Counted from the stretch's first letter, positions 1 to 5,052 are shown. The stretch is DNA of 5,052 bases from an uncultured Flammeovirgaceae bacterium (GCA_946886805.1 CAMPJM010000349.1:1-5052), one strand, 5' to 3'. Made by a program: numbers and translations. The notes: generated by a model from the letters alone, not told the origin.

Positions 1-48
1 GTATCAGGGCGCGGTACTATCGTAAATGTGGATATACCTATTGATTAA
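1..48 (+). CDS. C-terminal end of a probable sensor histidine kinase (partial, 5' end outside window)
   Basis: Reading from the first base, an open frame gives 15 residues, VSGRGTIVNVDIPID, then TAA at 46-48. The pattern G-x-G-T followed by a hydrophobic beta strand and I-P is the usual last strand of the HATPase_c ATP-binding domain in histidine kinases, as in NarX/LytS-type sensors. The response regulator that follows 57 nt later on the same strand supports a kinase/regulator pair, in which this protein would autophosphorylate on a histidine and pass the phosphate to the regulator. Only the tail is visible, so sensor domains, membrane segments and the H-box cannot be judged. Many proteins could end in 15 such residues, so the call rests partly on context. 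Confidence 0.6.
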   Translation, partial: VSGRGTIVNVDIPID

Positions 49-105
49 TTTTCAATCAGGTTTTTAAAAATAAAGTATAATCTATCTAAGTGATATATTT
101 TTAAT

Positions 106-753
106 ATGGAAAATAAAATTAAAATCATTATTGCAGATGACCATCAAATGTTTTTAGAGGGCATCAGTTCCTTGCTTCAGGATGTGCCTGAAATAGAGGT
201 GGTGGGTACCGCATTAAATGGAAATCAGGTGATTGAAAAAATCAAAACCCTTGAGATAGATATTGTGGTAACGGACATTAATATGCCCGAAATGGATGGA
301 ATTGAGCTAAGTAAATTTTTAAAGAAAAATTATCCCGGAATAAAGACATTGATCTTAAGCACGCATAATGATGCTGAAATGATCGGAAAGTGCATCAATA
401 ATGACGTTGATGGTTACTTACTTAAGAATGCGGAAAAGCAGGAATTATTGAAAGCATTACATACAATTGCAGCCGGTGAGAAATATTTCGGAGAGGAAGT
501 AAAAAATGAGTATATGAAAACTGTTTTCTCGGCTTCAAAAGAAAAAGAAACGATATTTCAGCTTAGTAGGAGAGAAAAGGAAATACTGCAGCACATAGCC
601 ATGGAATACACTACTCAGGAAATTGCAGATAAATTATTTATTAGCCAAAACACTGTTAATACCCATAGAAAAAATATGCTTAGTAAGCTCAATGCTAAGA
701 ACACCGCTGGTTTGGTGAAATATGCTTATCAACAAGGATTAATAGAAGAATAA
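106..753 (+). CDS. NarL/LuxR-family two-component response regulator
   Basis: This 215-residue protein has the standard NarL/FixJ length and layout: a receiver domain at about 4-122, a linker, and a LuxR-type helix-turn-helix at about 153-208. The receiver shows the acidic pair D11-D12, the phospho-acceptor D57 in the TDINMPEMDG segment, the switch Ser S85, and the conserved K107 (LLK). The output domain begins with L-S-R-R-E-K-E-I-L and includes the recognition-helix segment ISQNTVNTHRKNMLSKL. It should therefore be a cytoplasmic DNA-binding transcription factor activated by phosphorylation. All key residues are present and nothing suggests decay. The likely partner is the kinase-like protein ending at 48. 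The ATG at 106 is chosen because the receiver beta-1 strand (KIKIIIADD) starts immediately after it; no Shine-Dalgarno is visible, as is usual in Bacteroidota. Target genes cannot be inferred. Confidence 0.95.
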   Translation: MENKIKIIIADDHQMFLEGISSLLQDVPEIEVVGTALNGNQVIEKIKTLEIDIVVTDINMPEMDGIELSKFLKKNYPGIKTLILSTHNDAEMIGKCINNDVDGYLLKNAEKQELLKALHTIAAGEKYFGEEVKNEYMKTVFSASKEKETIFQLSRREKEILQHIAMEYTTQEIADKLFISQNTVNTHRKNMLSKLNAKNTAGLVKYAYQQGLIEE

Positions 754-790
754 GGATCTTTGGAATAGGTTTTTTTCTAAAAGCTTAAGA

Positions 791-1345
791 CTATCTTGTT
801 AAGTATTTGGTCATGGTAACATTGTCAAAATATTTTCCGGACCTTGTCTTGAAGAATTTTGGTTGTCTGCCTGTTTCAACAAATCCCATTTTTTTATATA
901 ACGCTATTCCTCCATGGTTTTCGCCAAATACCTGTAGCGAAAGGATTTCCAAGGTGGGGTTTTCTTCTGCCCATGAAATTGCGGTTTCCATCAATAATGT
1001 ACCGAGACCTTTATTTCTAAATTTTTCTGAAACGCTCATGCCAATCACTGCGGTATGGCTTAACATCTGTCGGGTGTGGGCAGCTAAATCAATATTGCCA
1101 ATAACTTTTCCGTTATGTTCTGCAAGAAGGAAAATGCTATTTTCTTTCTTTGAATATGACTCAATCCATTCCATTTCTTCCTCAACCGATTTGGTAAGTT
1201 CATCGGGATATAAAGGGATATATGGTGATGTATTTAAATTATCAAGGAGAAAACTGATGAACTGCTCAGCATCTGCTTTCTGAGCCTCCCTGATCAGGAC
1301 ATTTTCCCCGGTTTTGATTTTATGGTTTTTCGGTTTTAGTTTCAT
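791..1345 (-). CDS. GNAT-family N-acetyltransferase
   Basis: This is a 184-residue single-domain acetyltransferase that should transfer an acetyl group from acetyl-CoA to an amine; the substrate is unknown. The fold is recognisable from the LIREAQKADAEQF start, the beta-4 strand VIGMSVSEKFRNKGLGT carrying the acetyl-CoA pyrophosphate-binding motif R-x-x-G-x-G (R110, G113, G115), and the late motif ENHGGIALYKKMGF, in which N143 and Y150 are the conserved CoA-side and general-acid positions. It resembles the RimL/YhhY-like branch of GNATs that modify peptide termini or small amines. Translation most likely starts at the ATG at 1345-1343; the frame also has a TTG directly upstream (1348-1346) that would add one residue, which is less likely. 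No Shine-Dalgarno is visible. It converges on the response regulator with a 37-nt gap and diverges from the DinB-like gene, so it is probably transcribed alone. Confidence 0.92.
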   Translation of the reverse strand: MKLKPKNHKIKTGENVLIREAQKADAEQFISFLLDNLNTSPYIPLYPDELTKSVEEEMEWIESYSKKENSIFLLAEHNGKVIGNIDLAAHTRQMLSHTAVIGMSVSEKFRNKGLGTLLMETAISWAEENPTLEILSLQVFGENHGGIALYKKMGFVETGRQPKFFKTRSGKYFDNVTMTKYLTR

Positions 1346-1435
1346 CAAGTGGAGGTGGATATTAATTGAAAGTTATAATATTCTCAGTCTATAATCTATT
1401 TAAATAGGCTTTTGTGTAAAATCAAATTTATCAAT

Positions 1436-1527
1436 TAAAAATCATTGAAAATTATTTTATTTAACCTCACCCTTGCCCTCTCCTGAAGAGAGAGGGTTTA
1501 AAATGGTTTAATTTTCAATGATTTTTA
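1436..1527. repeat. Nested palindromic element (MITE/REP-like)
   Basis: Two 19-nt arms are perfect reverse complements: TAAAAATCATTGAAAATTA at 1436-1454 and its complement at 1509-1527. The 54-nt centre carries a second inverted repeat, CCCTCTC at 1476-1482 pairing with GAGAGGG at 1490-1496 across the loop CTGAAGA. The centre (CCTCACCC, a short gap, CCCTCTCC, then GAGAGAGGG) is GC-rich amid AT-rich surroundings and, from memory, resembles a motif scattered through many bacterial genomes. No coding capacity is present and no target-site duplication is obvious. It could be a small non-autonomous mobile repeat or a structured element in the leader of a divergent gene. It has no downstream T-run and does not follow a gene end, so it is not called a terminator. 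Confidence 0.7.
1476..1496. repeat. Inner 7-bp hairpin of the nested palindrome
   Basis: The arms CCCTCTC (1476-1482) and GAGAGGG (1490-1496) are perfect complements separated by the 7-nt loop CTGAAGA. The hairpin lies inside the larger 19-bp inverted repeat and would sit at the tip region of that structure. Confidence 0.65.
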
Positions 1528-1650
1528 TTAATGTTACTTCAGTCATACATGGGGTTAAATAAATAAAATTTGTGCTTATTATTTTATGCTAATTCAATTA
1601 ATATTAGTTTGGCTTAAATAAGACAATAACTTAGAATTAATCACAAATAC

Positions 1651-2133
1651 ATGGAGTCACTTATCTCAAGAATGGAATTTTTGTTGGTATCAACTATAAA
1701 TGCCCTTGAAAATTTACCGGAAGAGGAATTATTATTCAAACCTTCACCGGACAAATGGTCAAAAAAGGAAATATTAGGTCACTTAATTGACTCTGCAATC
1801 AATAATCTCCAAAGATTTACTGAAATTACTTTTGAAGACAAGCCCTATAGAATAAGAAATTATAAGCAGGATGAATTAGTGAAGGCAAATAATTATCAGA
1901 AGGCTGCTTTACCTGATTTGGTAATGCTGTGGTTCTTCCTGAACAACCGAATTATCTCCTTAATCAAAAACCAATCGGCGTCAACTTTACAGTATCAAGT
2001 GATTATAGATGATAATGAAATAAAAACCCTCGATTGGCTCATTAGGGATTATGTAGCTCATTTGGAGCATCATCTAAAGCAATTTGATTTTAAACAGCAG
2101 GAAAATAGCCAAAAAGCTAAGTATTCTCTTTGA
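1651..2133 (+). CDS. DinB/YfiT-like putative metalloenzyme
   Basis: This 160-residue protein matches the DinB_2 four-helix-bundle superfamily in length and pattern. The family's metal triad is visible: H44 in KEILGHLIDSA on helix 2, then H137 and H141 in the C-terminal YVAHLEHHLKQ motif (H-x3-H). The P-x-x-K-W-S motif at 33-37 (PDKWS), just before helix 2, is also typical. Members related to Bacillus YfiT/BstA bind a divalent metal and include thiol-S-transferases and hydrolases; the substrate here is unknown, and Bacteroidota paralogues are mostly uncharacterised. The protein is soluble with no signal peptide. The ATG at 1651 gives a normal N-terminus for the family; no Shine-Dalgarno is visible. 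An M28 peptidase gene follows after 29 nt on the same strand, close enough for shared transcription. The name does not imply the DNA polymerase IV that is also called DinB in E. coli. Confidence 0.88.
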   Translation: MESLISRMEFLLVSTINALENLPEEELLFKPSPDKWSKKEILGHLIDSAINNLQRFTEITFEDKPYRIRNYKQDELVKANNYQKAALPDLVMLWFFLNNRIISLIKNQSASTLQYQVIIDDNEIKTLDWLIRDYVAHLEHHLKQFDFKQQENSQKAKYSL

Positions 2134-2162
2134 TAAAATAGAGACCAGTCAAAATACATAAT

Positions 2163-3437
2163 ATGAAAATTATACTCGTCCTCCTGACTTTATTTTTGTC
2201 ATTAAATGCAGTAGCGCAAAATCTTGAGTATGCAAGAGCTATTGTAGATACACTTGCTTCTGATGGAATGAAAGGCAGAGGTTATGTTGGAGATGGGGAC
2301 AAGATTGCAGCAAATTTTATAAGCAATGAGTTTGAGAAGATCGGATTAATTCCATATTCAAAAAATTACCTACAAAAATTTTCTACCCCGGTAAACACCT
2401 TTCCCGGTTCGATGAGCCTGAAGTTAAACGGTGAGGAGTTGACTCCAGGTAAAGATTATTTAATTGATCCGGGATCTCCCTCAATGAAAGGGTCCTTTGA
2501 AACCGTAAGTCTAACTGCGGAAGATTTGCTGGACGAGGGACAGCTTATTTATAAGTTAAAAGATGCTTTTGGAAAATTTCTCGTCATAGAACCCTTTCAA
2601 AAAGAAGAGTTTTCAACAGATGAATTGAAAGAGATAAATGACCTTGTTAATTTCTTGAAATTTCATGAGGATAATCCTGCATTAGGAACAATTGTTCTAT
2701 CAAAAGATAAGCTTACCTGGAGTGGTGCCACTGCTCAATTAGACAATCCTGCCATCACGGTTAAGGTGGATAGCCTATTTAAACCTGTGGAGAAAGTTGA
2801 GCTAAATATTGAAGCGAAATTTTACGGGAATTACAAAACCCAAAATGTTCTGGGATATTTAGAAGGTAAAAGCAATGATTCGCTGATTGTTTTGGTTGCC
2901 CATTATGATCACCTCGGGATGATGGGAGAGGAGGCAATTTTCCCCGGAGCAAATGATAATGCGAGTGGCATCGCCATGTTGTTAAGCCTTGCAAAATATT
3001 ATAAAGCCAACCAGCCAAATTATACCACAGTATTTATCGCTTTTGGTGGCGAGGAATTGGGACTGTTGGGCTCCCGGTATTTTACTGAAAACCCAGCTTT
3101 TCCATTGAAGAAAATAAAGTTTCTCGTCAATTTTGATATTTCCGGTACCGGGGATGATGGTATACAGGTTGTAAACGGATCTGTTTATAAGGAAAAGTTT
3201 GACAGGCTTAAAGAAATAAACCAGACAGAAAACCTTTTGCAACAAGTAAAAATAAGGGGCGAAGCCTGCAACAGCGATCATTGCATGTTTCATTTAAAGG
3301 GTGTTCCCTCGTTTTTTATCTACACTTTAGGCGGAATACAAGCCTACCACGATGTGTATGATAGAGCAGAAACTTTACCCTTAACAGAATTTGAGGATTA
3401 TTTCACGTTGATGACAAGGTTTATTGATGGGTTATAG
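2163..3437 (+). CDS. Exported M28-family zinc metallopeptidase
   Basis: This 424-residue protein has a signal peptide at 1-18 (hydrophobic run from I3, cleavage after A-V-A before Q19), so it should act in the periplasm or outside the cell. No lipobox cysteine is present. The catalytic M28 domain occupies about 225-424 and contains every expected two-zinc residue: H247 in VAHYDHLG with the neighbouring D249, the bridging D265 in GANDNASG, the general base E297 and metal ligand E298 in GGEELGLLGS, D325 in NFDISG, and H396 in AYHDVYD. The S-D-H motif at 371-373 also fits the family. Residues 20-220 form an N-terminal region, part of which may be a PA-like lid; this is inferred from length only. 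Likely activity is release of N-terminal amino acids or cleavage of short peptides, substrate unknown. It lies 29 nt after the DinB-like gene; a GC-rich REP cluster begins about 10 nt after its stop codon. Confidence 0.93.
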   Translation: MKIILVLLTLFLSLNAVAQNLEYARAIVDTLASDGMKGRGYVGDGDKIAANFISNEFEKIGLIPYSKNYLQKFSTPVNTFPGSMSLKLNGEELTPGKDYLIDPGSPSMKGSFETVSLTAEDLLDEGQLIYKLKDAFGKFLVIEPFQKEEFSTDELKEINDLVNFLKFHEDNPALGTIVLSKDKLTWSGATAQLDNPAITVKVDSLFKPVEKVELNIEAKFYGNYKTQNVLGYLEGKSNDSLIVLVAHYDHLGMMGEEAIFPGANDNASGIAMLLSLAKYYKANQPNYTTVFIAFGGEELGLLGSRYFTENPAFPLKKIKFLVNFDISGTGDDGIQVVNGSVYKEKFDRLKEINQTENLLQQVKIRGEACNSDHCMFHLKGVPSFFIYTLGGIQAYHDVYDRAETLPLTEFEDYFTLMTRFIDGL

Positions 3438-3450
3438 GTGTGTAGGGGTG

Positions 3451-3476
3451 GTCACTCGCCGGAGGCAAGCGACTGC
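3451..3476 (-). repeat. REP copy 1
   Basis: Arms are GTCACTCG (3451-3458) and CAAGCGAC (3466-3473), with loop CCGGAGG and TGC at the foot. It has the family A/C internal mismatch plus one more mismatch (C against A). It is part of the 32-nt direct repeat shared exactly with copy 6. Because it starts shortly after the peptidase stop codon, it could affect transcript ends or stability, though no T-run follows. Confidence 0.85.
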
Positions 3477-3488
3477 GGTGCTCACCGC
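3475..3488. repeat. Small perfect palindrome overlapping the foot of REP copy 1
   Basis: GCGGTG at 3475-3480 and CACCGC at 3483-3488 are exact complements separated by CT. In practice a 5-bp stem with a 4-nt loop would form. No other copy is seen in the window. Confidence 0.4.
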
Positions 3489-3502
3489 TCCTATTCGTGG
3501 CA

Positions 3503-3528
3503 GCAGTCGCTCGGCTTTGACGAGTGAC
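3503..3528 (+). repeat. REP copy 2
   Basis: The foot GCA is followed by arm GTCGCTCG (3506-3513), loop GCTTTGA, and arm CGAGTGAC (3521-3528). Arms pair except for one G-T wobble. The sequence 3503-3529 is the exact reverse complement of copy 5 at 4248-4274 on the other side of the transposase gene. Confidence 0.88.
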
Positions 3529-3545
3529 TATCACCCAAGCCCGCA

Positions 3546-3571
3546 GCAGTCGCTCGGGTTTCACGAGTGAC
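3546..3571 (+). repeat. REP copy 3
   Basis: The arms (3549-3556 and 3564-3571) match copy 2 exactly. The loop is GGTTTCA instead of GCTTTGA. Across the 32-nt segments 3500-3531 and 3543-3574 the two copies differ only at these two loop bases, and the two changes swap a C-G pair for a G-C pair. It is the copy nearest the transposase start, in direct orientation with copy 2. Confidence 0.88.
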
Positions 3572-3664
3572 TATTCGCTCCAAGCCCTCTGGGCGAGAAA
3601 TCTATTACATAACAAAATGTTTTCTTAATTTGCTTTGACTATTTTTATTTTAAACCAGCATATA

Positions 3665-4195
3665 ATGTCAGAACTACGCAAAGCCAATACAGAACATCCC
3701 TATTTCTTAACTTTAACTGTCATGGGGTGGATTGATATTTTCACAAGGAAAGAATACTGTGAAATATTACTTACGAATTTGAAGTATTGTCAGAAGGAAA
3801 AGGGGCTTGAATTATTTGAGATGGTGATAATGCCAAGTCATGTTCACATGATTGCCCGTCAACAGGACTGTAATCTTGATAAGATTATAGGAAGTTTTAA
3901 AAGCGTTACAGCAAAAGCAATAATTAATGAAATTAAAGAGTCGAGATATGAAAGTCGAAAGGATTGGTTATTGTTCCTATTAAAGCAATTTGGTAAAAAG
4001 TATAAGCAAAATAAAGAATTTGCTTTTTGGCAAAAGACAAAGTACCCTATAGAATTATATTCAAGCAGTGTGATTGATCATAAAGTTGAATACATTCACA
4101 ATAATCCAGTGGAAGCTGGCTTGGTAACCGATCCGGAGTTTTATCTTTATAGTAGTGCAAATCCCTCTTTTGGATTAGAATTGATGTCGTTTTGA
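3665..4195 (+). CDS. REP-associated tyrosine transposase (RAYT, Y1/HUH family)
   Basis: This 176-residue protein belongs to the Y1_Tnp (IS200/IS605-like) superfamily and specifically to RAYTs. The N-terminal strand YFLTLTVMGWIDIFTRKEY is typical of Bacteroidota members. The HUH metal motif is MPSHVHMI, with H59 and H61. The motif FWQKTKYPIEL at 121-131 and YIHNNPVEAGLV at 143-154 are RAYT signatures; Y143 is the probable nucleophile, with N147 at the position four residues on. Such enzymes bind, cleave and join single-stranded REP hairpins. The ATG at 3665 is preferred to a TTG 30 nt upstream, because the extra residues would be hydrophobic and unlike the family and MSELRKANTEHPYF is a normal start. 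The frame is intact with all catalytic residues present, so it may be active or retained for a host role. Three REP hairpins lie on either side, consistent with these being its substrates. Confidence 0.93.
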   Translation: MSELRKANTEHPYFLTLTVMGWIDIFTRKEYCEILLTNLKYCQKEKGLELFEMVIMPSHVHMIARQQDCNLDKIIGSFKSVTAKAIINEIKESRYESRKDWLLFLLKQFGKKYKQNKEFAFWQKTKYPIELYSSSVIDHKVEYIHNNPVEAGLVTDPEFYLYSSANPSFGLELMSF

Positions 4196-4214
4196 TATCA
4201 GGGTTTTTAGAGCG

Positions 4215-4240
4215 GTCACTCGCTAAAATCGAGCGACTGC
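4215..4240 (-). repeat. REP copy 4
   Basis: Arms are GTCACTCG (4215-4222) and CGAGCGAC (4230-4237) with loop CTAAAAT and foot TGC followed by GG. It begins 19 nt after the transposase stop codon and is inverted relative to copy 3, so the two innermost REPs face opposite ways across the gene. Confidence 0.88.
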
Positions 4241-4248
4241 GGATAAAA

Positions 4249-4274
4249 GTCACTCGTCAAAGCCGAGCGACTGC
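4249..4274 (-). repeat. REP copy 5
   Basis: Arms are GTCACTCG (4249-4256) and CGAGCGAC (4264-4271) with loop TCAAAGC and foot TGC. It is the exact reverse complement of copy 2, including the loop, and lies 8 nt after copy 4. Confidence 0.88.
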
Positions 4275-4285
4275 ATGTTATGGTG

Positions 4286-4311
4286 GTCACTCGCCGGAGG
4301 CAAGCGACTGC
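4286..4311 (-). repeat. REP copy 6
   Basis: It is identical to copy 1: arms GTCACTCG (4286-4293) and CAAGCGAC (4301-4308), loop CCGGAGG, foot TGC. With flanking bases, 4282-4313 repeats 3447-3478 exactly, which makes a direct repeat around the unit. Confidence 0.88.
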
Positions 4312-4320
4312 GGAAGCAAC

Positions 4321-4332
4321 CGAGCAACTGCC
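4321..4332 (-). repeat. Degenerate REP half-site
   Basis: CGAGCAACTGCC resembles the right arm plus foot of the REP family (CGAGCGACTGCG) with two differences. No matching left arm precedes it, so it is probably a decayed remnant just outside copy 6. Confidence 0.45.
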
Positions 4333-4352
4333 GAAGCCTTCATCAATACATT

Positions 4353-4384
4353 TCCACACTAGCACATTTGCACATCAGCACATC
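4353..4384. repeat. Short tandem array of degenerate 8-bp units
   Basis: Four consecutive 8-mers can be read: TCCACACT, AGCACATT, TGCACATC, AGCACATC. The last three share the core GCACAT at an exact 8-nt period; the first is more degenerate. The array stops four bases before the dehydrogenase stop codon. From memory, similar GCACAT-type arrays occur between genes in some Bacteroidota genomes. No hairpin or coding role is evident. Confidence 0.55.
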
Positions 4385-4388
4385 AAAA

Positions 4389-5052
4389 TTACCAATCAAT
4401 AGGCCTGTAATCTTTCAGGAACTTGCCACACCAATGCGTACCTGTAATAATACCATCGAAAAAGGGATCACAAATCCTGGCAGCTCCATCTACAATATCC
4501 AATGGGGGCTGAAAATCATGGACTTTTTGTTTAAAGCTGGAAAGCTGAGCAGGGTCTTCATCCGTCACCCAACCGGTATCCACAGCATTCATAAAAATTC
4601 CATCCTTAGCAAAATCACTTGCTGAAGTATGGGTCATCATATTCAAAGCCGCTTTGGCCATATTTGTATGCGGATGCCTGTCCTCCTTTTTGAACCTATG
4701 GAATTTACCTTCCATTGCTGTTACGTTTACAATATGCTTTTGCCCTGTATAATCCCTCCGCATCAATGAAACCAGCCTATTTACAAGAACAAAGGGAGCT
4801 ATTGCATTCACCAACTGTACTTCCAGCATCTCCGGAGTTTGAATTTCGCCGAGCCTTAAGCGCCAACTATTGGTGGTTCTTAAATCTACCTGTTGAAGAT
4901 CAGCATCCAGTTTTCCCTGCGGAAATACTTCTTCGGAAACCAGGGAGTTGTCATAGCTGTAAGGGATTTGCGACAGTTGGGCAGAAGCTCTTAAGCCAAT
5001 CCCAGGGCCTTGTCCTTGTCCGTGCCAGGTAACCGGCAAAGCTGATTCACCA
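4389..5052 (-). CDS. Short-chain dehydrogenase/reductase-like protein, C-terminal part (5' end outside window)
   Basis: The frame is open to the window edge, giving about 220 visible residues and ending TAA at 4389-4391. The N-terminal Rossmann part with the glycine motif lies outside. Numbering from the Leu at 5039-5037 as residue 1, visible SDR elements are the helix [17 protein letters not shown] (75-91, helix-4/5 region with the conserved Asn), strand [11 protein letters not shown] (101-111, normally bearing the catalytic Ser), the active-site region [15 protein letters not shown] (122-136), and [11 protein letters not shown] (151-161), equivalent to the usual N-P-G segment. The catalytic K129 is present, but the Y-x-x-x-K tyrosine is replaced by T125 and the serine region reads V-T-A. 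I recall a recurrent SDR subgroup with [11 protein letters not shown], so this may be a family feature rather than damage. A TTG at 5039-5037 is not taken as the start because coding continues upstream without a stop. Substrate and cofactor are unknown. Confidence 0.82.
   Translation of the reverse strand, partial: GESALPVTWHGQGQGPGIGLRASAQLSQIPYSYDNSLVSEEVFPQGKLDADLQQVDLRTTNSWRLRLGEIQTPEMLEVQLVNAIAPFVLVNRLVSLMRRDYTGQKHIVNVTAMEGKFHRFKKEDRHPHTNMAKAALNMMTHTSASDFAKDGIFMNAVDTGWVTDEDPAQLSSFKQKVHDFQPPLDIVDGAARICDPFFDGIITGTHWCGKFLKDYRPIDW

Larger units (their letters stand above)
1346..1650. other. Divergent intergenic region, gene-free
   Basis: This 305-nt AT-rich gap separates the starts of the leftward acetyltransferase and the rightward DinB-like gene, so it must hold the promoters for both. 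I found no convincing match to the Bacteroidota promoter pattern (TTG about 20 nt before TAnnTTTG) on either strand, and no plausible small ORF or RNA gene. Its only clear structure is the nested palindrome at 1436-1527, which lies 90 nt from one start codon and 123 nt from the other. Confidence 0.7.
3447..4313. mobile_element. REP/RAYT unit: Y1 transposase gene bracketed by REP hairpins
   Basis: A RAYT gene is flanked on each side by three copies of one 26-nt hairpin family. The ends, 3447-3478 and 4282-4313, are a perfect 32-nt direct repeat. Copies at 3503-3529 and 4248-4274 are a perfect 27-nt inverted repeat. The order is: one minus copy and two plus copies left of the gene, then three minus copies right of it, taking the strand that reads GCAGTCGC as plus. 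Such units (REPtrons) are known from gammaproteobacteria and other phyla, where the transposase binds and cuts single-stranded REP DNA. The repeats are visibly GC-richer than the adjacent genes. The outer limits are set by the direct repeat and no target duplication was identified. Confidence 0.85.

Noticed and set aside
76..81. TATAAT before the response regulator as a -10 box
   Set aside because: The primary sigma factor in Bacteroidota uses a different consensus, there is no matching -35 element, and the gene probably shares transcription with the upstream kinase-like gene. In AT-rich DNA this hexamer is expected by chance.
770..776. T-run as an intrinsic terminator after the response regulator
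   Set aside because: I could not find a convincing GC-containing stem immediately upstream in the 37-nt convergent gap.
807..1283. Plus-strand open frame of 158 codons
   Set aside because: It is antisense to the acetyltransferase, which has clear GNAT motifs; the plus-frame product shows no family pattern.
2779..3293. Two minus-strand open frames inside the M28 peptidase gene
   Set aside because: Both are antisense to the catalytic domain with all zinc ligands intact; their products look like random translation.
3635..3664. Upstream TTG start extending the transposase by 10 residues
   Set aside because: The extra residues are hydrophobic and unlike RAYT N-termini; the ATG at 3665 gives the usual family start.
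4047..4253. Minus-strand open frame over the end of the transposase gene
   Set aside because: It overlaps the transposase coding end and REP copy 4, and has no recognisable domain.
3451..4311. Repeated hairpins resembling a CRISPR array
   Set aside because: Copies occur in both orientations, spacing is irregular (from 8 nt to hundreds, with a gene in the middle), and there are no uniform spacers or cas genes. The RAYT gene explains them as REPs.
4275..5032. Plus-strand open frames across REP copy 6, the 8-bp array and the dehydrogenase
   Set aside because: They run antisense to a recognisable SDR domain or through repeats; no family signature is visible.

Overview
The window looks like a chromosomal segment from a Bacteroidota bacterium, probably of the Cytophagia/Cytophagales type, though I cannot name a genus. 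The reasons are AT-rich DNA, start codons without a recognisable Shine-Dalgarno sequence, a secreted M28 peptidase whose signal peptide ends in the typical AVA-Q, and Bacteroidota-style NarL and RAYT proteins. No rRNA, tRNA, CRISPR array or phage gene is visible.

Layout. (1) Positions 1-753, plus strand: the last codons of a protein whose end looks like a sensor histidine kinase, followed by a complete NarL/LuxR-type response regulator. Together they read as a two-component pair. (2) Positions 791-1345, minus strand: a GNAT acetyltransferase converging on the regulator. (3) Positions 1346-1650: a gene-free divergent gap carrying a nested palindrome (perfect 19-bp outer inverted repeat around an inner 7-bp hairpin), probably a small non-autonomous dispersed repeat. 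(4) Positions 1651-3437, plus strand: a DinB/YfiT-like putative metalloenzyme and, 29 nt later, an exported M28 zinc peptidase, possibly co-transcribed. (5) Positions 3447-4313: a REP-associated tyrosine transposase gene (RAYT) enclosed by six copies of one 26-nt REP hairpin, three on each side. (6) Positions 4353-4384: a short array of degenerate 8-bp repeats. (7) Positions 4389-5052, minus strand: the C-terminal part of an atypical short-chain dehydrogenase that runs off the window.

The most notable system is region 5. An HUH/Y1 single-strand DNA transposase sits with its own likely substrates. The outermost copies form a perfect 32-bp direct repeat and two other copies form a perfect 27-bp inverted repeat. 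Across all copies the hairpin keeps 8-nt arms, one constant internal mismatch, and a 7-nt loop whose second and sixth bases always complement each other although their identity changes. RAYT/REP systems are known in general; this REP family and its loop covariation are what I would check for novelty. The other genes are ordinary single functions with no evident pathway linking them.
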